A stretch of 14,990 bases of DNA, taken from positions 1 through 14,990 of the forward strand of contig CAJMLF010000035.1 in the NCBI GenBank assembly GCA_905214235.1, in the 5' to 3' direction. Source of the DNA: an uncultured bacterium. Its GTDB lineage: Bacteria; Bacillota; Bacilli; Lactobacillales; Lactobacillaceae. Positions 6,396-13,371 of this stretch are shown piece by piece. Below the pieces are notes generated by a model that worked only from the letters and a program-made list of their open reading frames with translations, was not told the origin of the DNA and ran no database searches. The position numbers and the translations under genes were made by a program. How positions within the stretch are numbered: position 1 is the first letter of the stretch; the number at the start of each line of letters is the position of its first letter.

Positions 6396-9065
6396 ATGTT
6401 AGGTATAAAAAATGTTTTAATTAATGCCCGGCCCCATCCATTGGGCGTTGGTCAAGAAGTCAATGTTTCATGGCAACTAAAGAGTGATCAGAAGAGCACT
6501 AACCAGGTTGCTTACCAGGTGAAGGTGTTTCACATGAAACATCAAGTTCTTGATACCGGGCGAGTTACTAGTGCTAAGAACTCCTTTATTACACTTCATC
6601 CCGATAAGAAGTGGCTGAGCAATGCTGATTACCGGGTAATCGTGATGGCTTGAGATAACCACCACAACCAGGCGACTAATGCGACATCGTTCAGTACCAG
6701 TCTTTTGTCACCCCATGATTGGCATGCCCAGTGGCGGCGGGTGGATCGACCTTACCAACAACGTCAAAAGGGATTTAACCACCAACCACCAGCCAGTTTG
6801 TTCCGTCGTATCTTTCGCCTCGCTGATAAGACGGTTGCCCGGGCCCGGATTTTTGCAACAGCCTTAGGAGCCTACCAAATAACAATTAACGGTCACCATC
6901 CTGATAAGCGTAAATTGGCGCCCGGCCATACGGCCTACCGCCGAATCCTCGATTTTCAAGACTACGATGTGGTTGAGCTGTTGCAAGCCGGTCAGAACAT
7001 CATTGGAATGGAGGTCGGTGACGGCTGGTACTGTAACCCACAGACAATGCCGCCAATCAAGGGATTGAAACCGGATCACGCGGTACTATTTCAGCTAATG
7101 ATTGATTACCAAGACGGCAGTCATGAACTAGTAGTTTCGGATGAAGCGACCCAGTGGCAAGAAAGCCCGGTCCAGGCTGCCGACCTGTATGCTGGTGAAC
7201 TGTAAGATGCCACTAAGAAGGTGGCGGGGTGGAATACCGTGGCTGCAACTTCCGGTTGGCGGTCGACAGTTGCTACAGAATATCCCCTGGTTAATTTACG
7301 GCCACAAATAAAGATGCCTGTACGACCAGTCTGTGAGTTAAAACCGGTCAAGCTAATCCACGCGCCTAATGGTGACCAGATTTTGGACTTCGGTCAGGTC
7401 CTAGCAGGGGTTGTCCGCTGCCGGATCAACGAAGAAAGTGGTCACCAGGTTAGCCTGGAACATACCGAAGTTCTCGACAAGGATGGCAACTACTTTATTA
7501 ACACCAAGAGCGCGCTTGGGGTAACAGAGCAAAAGGACGTCTATATTGCCGACGGCCAGCCGGTGACCTTCGTACCTGACTTTACTTACCACGGCTTCCG
7601 TTACGTTCGTCTCAAGGGCTTTAGCAAGATTGACCTGGACGACTTTACGGCAATTGTCCTCTCTTCAACTGGTGAGGATTTAGGGAGCTTTAAGTGCTCA
7701 AACCAGCTAGTTAACCAACTCTACCATAATATTCTCTGGAGTCAGCAGGCGAATTTCTTCTCGATTCCAACCGATTGCCCCCAACGAGAAAAGGCCGGTT
7801 GGACTGGTGACGTTTGGGTTTACGGCCGGACGGCGCTGGAGAACGCCAACGAGACGCCCCTCTTAACTGAGTGGCTGGAAAATTTGGCTGCTGACCAAGA
7901 GGAAAACAATGGTATTGTCACCTTTACCTGTCCGGACACTAGCCAGTATCATGATTCGGGAGTAAAGATGGGGAAACAATTTGGTTGTAATGGCATCGTC
8001 AACTCCGCTGGTTGGGGGGACGTAGCAATCCACCTGCCAATCACGATGTATAACATTACTGACAATTTGGCGATCATTCGCCGCCAATACACAAGTATGC
8101 GCGCCTGGGGGGAGTACATTATTCGCCAGGCCCGGCAACGCAAGCCTGGTAGTCGCCTGCCAGATAAGATAGAGCTTCACCTGTGGAACACTGGCTTTCA
8201 GTATGGTGAATGGCTGATTCCAAGTGAAGCTACGGATAGCCAAGATTTTAAACAGATTATCGCCAATATGGCGCACTCGGCTTGTTATACGGCGCCAATT
8301 ATTGGGTGGCTGTCAATGGTTGAATTGGCTAAAGCAGCGCAATTGCTACATAAGACCGGTGACCAGGTCAAGTATCAGACTGAGGCTGACTTAATGAAGT
8401 ACGCGATTCAGCACGGCGGGGTAATTGACGCGGATGGCAACATGCCGTCAGACCTAATGGGGGCCTATGTTATGCCGATTGTCTTTGAACTAGTTCCGGC
8501 CCAGTTCAAGGACAAATTTGCTAGCCGCCTGTGTACTATTTTGCGGAAAAATAACTACCGGTTAGATACCGGTTTTCTCGGCACCCCCTTCCTACTTGAC
8601 GCCCTGTGCAGGATCGGCCGGCGGGACCTAGCTTACCGGGTACTACTGCAGGAACAAACGCCAGGCTGGGTGGCGGAGGTTAAGCGGGGGGCAACGACTA
8701 TTTGGGAGAGTTGGATTTCTTATGATAAGGATGGTAATCCGCTGCCAACTTCCTTTAACCATTACGCTAATGGCTGTGTCGCTAACTGGATGTTTAAAGA
8801 CATTGGGGGCTTGGACCAGGAGAAGACTGACCATGGCTTTACTCAGCTGGTCTTCCAGCCCCATGTTGGATACGGTATTACCAACGCCCAGCGGACCTAT
8901 GTAACAAGCCAGGGGACTGCCAAATGTGACTGGCGTGTAAGGGATGGTCATTTTGATATTCAAATTGAGGTACCAGCTAATTCCCGGGCCCGGGTGGTGT
9001 TGCCAAACGGGCAGCAACACTATGTGGGGAGTGGTCATTACCACTTTGGCTGCCAAGTGAAATAG
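6396..9065 (+). pseudogene. GH78 alpha-L-rhamnosidase gene broken by two in-frame stop codons
   Basis: If read through, this frame encodes about 889 residues of a family-78 alpha-L-rhamnosidase that would release terminal L-rhamnose from glycosides. The start ATG has an AAGGGG ribosome binding site. Two stops interrupt it: TGA at 6651-6653 (codon 86) and TAA at 7203-7205 (codon 270). All three pieces stay in the same frame. The first stop sits where the family commonly has Trp in a VxVWDN-like stretch; the second sits where a YxGExYDA motif commonly has Tyr. Each is therefore explained by one base change. The catalytic region is otherwise intact: DCPQREKAGWTGD from codon 460, WGDVAIHLP, and GATTIWESW with Glu771. 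No good start site serves the 3' open part. It is a divergent paralogue, not a copy, of the intact rhamnosidase at 10375-13161. Sequencing error is possible but would need two separate events. Confidence 0.88.
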
Positions 9066-9075
9066 TTAGGAATTA

Positions 9076-9133
9076 AAATAACGACGTGGATTAGAAATCG
9101 TCATTTGCAGATTTCTGATCCACGTCGTTATTT
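9076..9133. terminator. Bidirectional terminator between convergent genes
   Basis: Two 24-nt arms (9076-9099 and 9110-9133) are complementary apart from one T/G position, which is a wobble pair in RNA, around a 10-nt loop. T-rich sequence follows on both strands (TTTAGTTTTAAT on plus, TTTTAATT on minus). It lies 10 bp after the stop of the rhamnosidase pseudogene and 4 bp beyond the stop of the convergent MFS gene, so it serves both. Confidence 0.9.
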
Positions 9134-9137
9134 AGTT

Positions 9138-10364
9138 TTAATATCGTTCTTTAATGATCTCTTGCAGGGACTTTCCCTGGGTATGCGGGGTCCAGATGAC
9201 CCCAACAACTAGGGAGATAACAAGGAAGAGAATCAAGACAGTCCCCAAAACCTTTAATCCACCAATCTTCAATAATGAAGGAAAAAACAGTGACCAGATA
9301 CCAGAGCAGCCATAAACAATGAAGAAGGATAAGCCCTGGGCACTGGCCCGGTACTTAGCGGGGAAAAGTTCAGTTGTCCATAGGCTGTACCATTGTTGGG
9401 CCCCCAGTCCGGCCGCCAAACCGTAGATGAGGATAAACAAAATTAAACAGGTCCAGTTCATTCCGCCGTAGGTTAGAATTACCCAGGCAACGATTTCTCC
9501 CAGGGCCCCGCAGGCAAATAACTGGCGGTAGGGATAACGGTCACCGAGTTTGGCAAAGAAAAAGTAGGTACCTAGTCCGGTGCATGCCCAGAGGACCATC
9601 TGAAGGGCATTGGCTTGAAGATTAGTCAGTCCCCCGGCTTGGACGTAGACGTAGGGCATGAAAAAGCCCATTGCGCCAGCGACAAGGTTCCAGAAGAGGT
9701 AGACCCCCAGGAGGAAGAGCAGCGACTTGAGGTTGGTTGGATTAGTAAATAGGGCCCGGTACGGGTGCGCATCCTGGTGACCACTTGCTGGCGGCGTAAT
9801 CTTCGCCAGCTGGCACTGCAGTTGCCAAGTGATGATGGCGACGATACTCAGCAGGCTAAAAAGGATCCGGGTACCAATTAGGCCCAGTGGTGCGACCATC
9901 CCCCCAATTGCATAGATAATTGCGGGACCAATTGTCCAGGCAAATTGGGTGATTCCCACACTATGGGCCCGGCCGTGAGAATCGGTTGACTCACCGGCAT
10001 AGGTCCAGGTTGTAGGAATCCCCCCGCCAACGGCTAGACCGGTCACGATAAAGCCGGTCAAAAGAAGGAAAAAGTTAGGGGCGCAGATAATTAGTATCGT
10101 CCCGAGCAAGTAGACCAGCATATCATAGCGAAAGATCATCTGCCGTCCCCACCGATCAGCAATCCAACCACCAATTAGGGCACCAAAGGCAGCGCCAAAA
10201 GCGTTAGCAGAACAGGCTCCCAGAGCTCCAACTTGAAGACTGCTCAAATTAAGGCTTTTTGTCCACAGGGCGAGCCCCGTACTACCGGTAACAATCGCCC
10301 CGGAATTTAAGAAATTAGCTAGTGGGACAGATTTAGCAGCGCGTGCGTTGATTTTACTTGTCAT
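9138..10364 (-). CDS. MFS transporter, sugar-porter type (probable rhamnoside or rhamnose uptake)
   Basis: A 408-residue integral membrane protein with about 12 hydrophobic segments. Sugar-porter signatures are present: GGWIADRWGRQ (65-75, the loop 2-3 motif), GGGIPTTWTYAGE near TM4, ELFPAKYRASAQG (332-344, the PESPR-like region after TM10) and a C-terminal GKSLQEI (397-403). A hydrophilic loop at about 186-212 divides the two six-helix halves. ATG 10364 follows GGAGGG with good spacing, and the gene begins 10 nt after the stop of the intact GH78 rhamnosidase, so the two form an operon. The context suggests import of rhamnose-containing glycosides, or possibly free rhamnose, by proton symport. 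That substrate is inferred from neighbours only. Confidence 0.9.
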   Translation of the reverse strand: MTSKINARAAKSVPLANFLNSGAIVTGSTGLALWTKSLNLSSLQVGALGACSANAFGAAFGALIGGWIADRWGRQMIFRYDMLVYLLGTILIICAPNFFLLLTGFIVTGLAVGGGIPTTWTYAGESTDSHGRAHSVGITQFAWTIGPAIIYAIGGMVAPLGLIGTRILFSLLSIVAIITWQLQCQLAKITPPASGHQDAHPYRALFTNPTNLKSLLFLLGVYLFWNLVAGAMGFFMPYVYVQAGGLTNLQANALQMVLWACTGLGTYFFFAKLGDRYPYRQLFACGALGEIVAWVILTYGGMNWTCLILFILIYGLAAGLGAQQWYSLWTTELFPAKYRASAQGLSFFIVYGCSGIWSLFFPSLLKIGGLKVLGTVLILFLVISLVVGVIWTPHTQGKSLQEIIKERY

Positions 10365-10374
10365 GGCGACCCTC

Positions 10375-13161
10375 CTACTTCAGTGCCTGCAGTTGCTGGT
10401 CAACTTTATCCAGGTCGGCTTTGTCAATTCCCAGTGGTCCACCATATTGGAGTAAGAATGGCCGGAGGGGCTGGTCAAAGACATCCTTTGGCAGCCGGCT
10501 CAGCTGCGGGAGACTGGTAAGCAGGCAGTCCTTGACCTTTTGATTAGCGAAGAGGTCCTTAATTTTACAGTTAGTGTTAAAGACATACAGGAGGGGCCGG
10601 TCACTTGTGTAGGTGACGTCATAATGACCAGCACTTAGGTGGCAGGTGTGGTCATTAAAATTAGCGAAGATCTTGTTTGCTAGGGGAGCCTCCTGGTCAG
10701 CTAAGTAGGGCAGCTTAATAGTTGCCTGACAGTTGAATGGGACCGTTAGTTTGATATTCAGGTGGTGGTTATCGATAATTTGCCAGCTGATGTGCCAGTC
10801 ACCACCAGCACCATGGTATGAAGCCGTGACAAACCTCAGCGACTTATCCGGGTGGGGAGCAAAGGCGAGGTTAGTAAAACCAATGTGGTTGGGGTCTTGG
10901 TGGAGACCAGCGGCATACCTAAATAGCCACTCAACGATGGACCCGTATGAGTAGTGATTAAGGCTCGACATTGAGGTTTCAATTTTACCGTCGGGGTTAA
11001 CCGAATTCCACCGTTCCCAAATAGTTGTTGCGCCCATCTTAACGGCATATAGCCAGGAAGGAAAATCAGTATTGAGGAGGAGCTTGTAGACTAAGTCGGT
11101 CATCTTGTTTTGGGTAAGGACGTCTCCCAGTAACGGCGTCCCAGTAAAGCCGGTTTGCAGGTGGTCGCAATTGTCGCTAAAGGCTTTCCGCAGCATTGCC
11201 CGAACCTGGTCTGGATTCTTGCTGAGCTGGTATTTTAGCGCGAGTAACAACCCGGTCTGGGTCGCAATGCACGGCCGCCCGTTCGGCGCAAAGAACTCGT
11301 CTTCAATTCGCTGGCGAACCCGGCTAGCAAGCTCTTGGTAGCGGTCAGCTAGCTTGGTGTTACTGAGTAGGTTAGCGGCCTGGCTAACAATCATTGCACT
11401 ATTGAAGTAGTATACGTCCGCAATGAAGCCCGCGTCTGTTCCACCGAAGACCTCGTTAGGATCATGGCGGGGGTTGTCTAATGCCAGCCAATCACCCCAC
11501 TGGAAGACCCGCTCCCAGCCGTGGTCGTTGCCGTCAACTTTAGTAATGTAGTCAACCCAGTCGCGCATTAAAGAGAAGTTATCCCTGAGAATGTTACGGT
11601 CACCATAGAACTTGTAGAGGGTCCACGGGATAATCGTCGCAACGTCTCCCCAAACAGCTGCTGACTGCTTATCCTTGATGTAGTCGGGGATGACGTTGAC
11701 GATACGGCCGTCACCTTTTTCCTGTTCCGTTCGCATGTCAAAGAGGTACTTTTTGTAAAAAGCTGCCGTGTCGGCAAAGTAAGTTGCTGTGGGGCAGAAG
11801 ACCTGTGCATCCCCTGTCCAGCCCAGCCGCTCATCCCGCTGGGGACAGTCTGTTGGTGTATCGATGAAGTTGCTGTGCATTCCCCAACGGGCGTTATGAA
11901 CCAGCTGGTTAATATTCTTATTTCCCGTACCGAGCTGCCCAGCGGGGGTCAAATCGGAGTAGAGGGCAAGACCGACAAAGTCATCCTTAGTAATGTTTTC
12001 CCAGCCGGTAACCTTAACATAGCGGTAACCATAGTAGGTAAATTGGGGACGAATCGTGTGCGGCTTCCCGTCAGAAACGTAGGAGAATTCTTGCTTGGCC
12101 GACCGTAGATTACCACGGAAAAAGCCGCCGTCCTGAAGGTGCTCACCAAATTGCAAGTAGAGGATGCTTTCTGCGGGACGGTCAACGGTAATCTGGAATG
12201 TCCCCGCAAAGTTTTGCCCCAGATCAAGGACGGTTTCGCCCTTAGCAGTGTGAATGATTCGTTTAACTGGTAGCTTTTCATGGATCTTAACCGGCAAGGA
12301 TAGGCGGTCATGAAGTGGGGCGTGCTGGCTTTGATCGAGCTGGGCCGGGGTCAATTCAACTGGTTGGAGGGTATCGTCCCGCCGTTCACCGTCGTAGATT
12401 CCGGAAGATGTGATTGTTGAGCGGCCGACCGCCCAACTTTCGTCAGAATTAATTACTTCCTGACTGCCGTCAGCATAGGTAACGTGTAATTCGGCAATCA
12501 GTGACCAGGGGGCCTGCTTCTTAGGATCAACTGCTGGAGCATTAAGTCCGAACCGTCCCCGGTACCATCCATTACCAAGAAGAACTGCTAATTGGTTTTC
12601 ACCTTGTAGCTGGTCCGTTACGTCATAGGTCTGGTACTGGAGCCAGGCCGCGTAATCATGGGTGCCGGGGGCAAGGTATTCGTTACCGACCCGGTGGTGG
12701 TTAAGGCAGGGAACATAAAGACCAAGTCCACAGATGTACAGGCGTGCTTTGGTAACTGTCTGTTGGCAATTAAATTTTTTGGTGAAGATGGGGTGGCGGT
12801 CAGTAGTTGACTGGCAGGTTATCCACTGGCCACTCCATGATTCGGTCATCTTGCCGGTCTCAAACCAGTCAATACCACTGGTGAAGGTCTGGTCAAGATC
12901 ATTTTTTACACTCACTTGCCAATAGTAACGGGTGCGGGGGGCGAGCCTTGTTTGCAGGCGATAACCCAAGGGTGAAATATCAGCTTGCCAACCGGTATCT
13001 TCAACCGGGTTTTGCAGTTCCTGGTTAGTGGCGACCACAATCCGGGTAGCGGCTTGCCGGGTCCCTTCACTACCAGAAAAGTGGTAGGAAAGGCTTGTTG
13101 AGCTAAGGTCAAACCCGAGGGGCCGGGTGAGGTGGTTAACTTGTAGACGGTCAATTTTCAT
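10375..13161 (-). CDS. Alpha-L-rhamnosidase, glycoside hydrolase family 78
   Basis: A 928-residue intact GH78 enzyme without a signal peptide, so it acts in the cytoplasm on imported rhamnosides. Domain order fits the family: N-terminal beta-sandwich (about 1-105), rhamnosidase N-domain (about 125-290, with LLGNGWYRGRFG), concanavalin-like domain (about 295-405), the six-hairpin catalytic barrel (about 410-755) and a C-terminal beta domain (about 755-855). Catalytic-site motifs are PTDCPQRDERLGWTGDAQ (436-453), WGDVATIIPWTLY (504-516) and ATTIWERW (711-718, with Glu716). About 75 extra residues follow the last beta domain (see findings). I choose ATG 13161 because GAAGGAGAG lies 8 nt upstream; an upstream in-frame ATG at 13185 lacks such a site. 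It is the first gene of an operon with the MFS transporter. A cre box overlaps its predicted start of transcription. Confidence 0.95.
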   Translation of the reverse strand: MKIDRLQVNHLTRPLGFDLSSTSLSYHFSGSEGTRQAATRIVVATNQELQNPVEDTGWQADISPLGYRLQTRLAPRTRYYWQVSVKNDLDQTFTSGIDWFETGKMTESWSGQWITCQSTTDRHPIFTKKFNCQQTVTKARLYICGLGLYVPCLNHHRVGNEYLAPGTHDYAAWLQYQTYDVTDQLQGENQLAVLLGNGWYRGRFGLNAPAVDPKKQAPWSLIAELHVTYADGSQEVINSDESWAVGRSTITSSGIYDGERRDDTLQPVELTPAQLDQSQHAPLHDRLSLPVKIHEKLPVKRIIHTAKGETVLDLGQNFAGTFQITVDRPAESILYLQFGEHLQDGGFFRGNLRSAKQEFSYVSDGKPHTIRPQFTYYGYRYVKVTGWENITKDDFVGLALYSDLTPAGQLGTGNKNINQLVHNARWGMHSNFIDTPTDCPQRDERLGWTGDAQVFCPTATYFADTAAFYKKYLFDMRTEQEKGDGRIVNVIPDYIKDKQSAAVWGDVATIIPWTLYKFYGDRNILRDNFSLMRDWVDYITKVDGNDHGWERVFQWGDWLALDNPRHDPNEVFGGTDAGFIADVYYFNSAMIVSQAANLLSNTKLADRYQELASRVRQRIEDEFFAPNGRPCIATQTGLLLALKYQLSKNPDQVRAMLRKAFSDNCDHLQTGFTGTPLLGDVLTQNKMTDLVYKLLLNTDFPSWLYAVKMGATTIWERWNSVNPDGKIETSMSSLNHYSYGSIVEWLFRYAAGLHQDPNHIGFTNLAFAPHPDKSLRFVTASYHGAGGDWHISWQIIDNHHLNIKLTVPFNCQATIKLPYLADQEAPLANKIFANFNDHTCHLSAGHYDVTYTSDRPLLYVFNTNCKIKDLFANQKVKDCLLTSLPQLSRLPKDVFDQPLRPFLLQYGGPLGIDKADLDKVDQQLQALK

Positions 13162-13187
13162 GGTAATACTCTCCTTCATTAACATTT

Positions 13188-13201
13188 TTATAGCGCTTTC
13201 A
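13188..13201 (-). promoter_or_regulatory. CcpA cre box on the rhamnosidase-MFS promoter
   Basis: Minus-strand TGAAAGCGCTATAA fits TGWAANCGNTNWCA at 13 of 14 positions (the C near the end is A). It starts 5 bp downstream of the TATAAT box and overlaps the predicted transcription start, a position where CcpA blocks initiation. This indicates glucose repression of the operon. Confidence 0.75.
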
Positions 13202-13205
13202 TTGA

Positions 13206-13235
13206 ATTATAGGTTGGCAGTTGTTAATCTGTCGT
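13206..13235 (-). promoter_or_regulatory. Promoter of the rhamnosidase-MFS operon
   Basis: On the minus strand a perfect TATAAT (13211-13206) lies 18 bp after ACGACA (13235-13230), which keeps the GACA half of the -35 box. The start would fall near 13199, giving a leader of about 38 nt. The weak -35 fits a promoter helped by an activator. Confidence 0.65.
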
Positions 13236-13254
13236 TACCTTTTTGGGCAATAAA

Positions 13255-13296
13255 GATAATAATTAGCTTTTAACTGCAAAAACGCTAATTATTATC
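13255..13296. repeat. Perfect inverted repeat in the divergent control region
   Basis: GATAATAATTAGC (13255-13267) is matched by GCTAATTATTATC (13284-13296), 13 of 13 bp, around a 16-bp centre. The arms are AT-rich, no T-run follows, and the site lies between the two divergent promoters. That argues for an operator rather than a terminator. Its binding protein is not encoded in the window. Confidence 0.75.
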
Positions 13297-13310
13297 AGCA
13301 AACGCTATTT
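13280..13310. promoter_or_regulatory. Direct repeats 20 bp apart, candidate AraC-type operator
   Basis: AAACGCTAATT (13280-13290) and AAACGCTATTT (13300-13310) agree at 10 of 11 positions and repeat with an exact 20-bp period, about two helical turns. The second copy lies at roughly -49 to -39 relative to the predicted start of the 13372 gene, whose -35 box is poor. Tandem half-sites at this place are typical of AraC-family activators. The assignment is inference. Confidence 0.5.
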
Positions 13311-13315
13311 TTTAC

Positions 13316-13329
13316 TGTAATCGGTTTCA
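13316..13329 (+). promoter_or_regulatory. CcpA cre box upstream of the GH-A glycosidase gene
   Basis: TGTAATCGGTTTCA is a full 14 of 14 match to the cre consensus TGWAANCGNTNWCA. It lies 43 bp before the 13372 start codon, between the -35 and -10 regions of the likely promoter, a repressing position. Confidence 0.85.
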
Positions 13330-13336
13330 AGGGCGC

Positions 13337-13342
13337 TATGAT
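13337..13342 (+). promoter_or_regulatory. Candidate -10 box of the GH-A glycosidase gene
   Basis: TATGAT matches TATAAT at five of six positions. The hexamer 17 bp upstream (ACTGTA) is a poor -35, so the promoter probably needs an activator. TAAAAT at 13348-13353 is an alternative -10 box. Confidence 0.5.
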
Positions 13343-13371
13343 AACGGTAAAATAAAGGAGGCTGATGCCGT

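Noticed and set aside
6651..6653. UGA read as tryptophan or selenocysteine in the broken rhamnosidase
   Set aside because: No SECIS-like hairpin was noticed just downstream, the other genes here do not suggest a changed code, and the second stop is TAA, which would not be recoded.
7221..9065. Treating the 614-codon 3' part of the broken rhamnosidase as a separate functional gene
   Set aside because: The GTG start has no properly spaced ribosome binding site, and the upstream frame continues the same protein family without a gap.
11949..12311. Long antisense open frames over the rhamnosidase and rib genes
   Set aside because: They are complements of conserved, clearly coding frames, with no start signals or recognisable domains.
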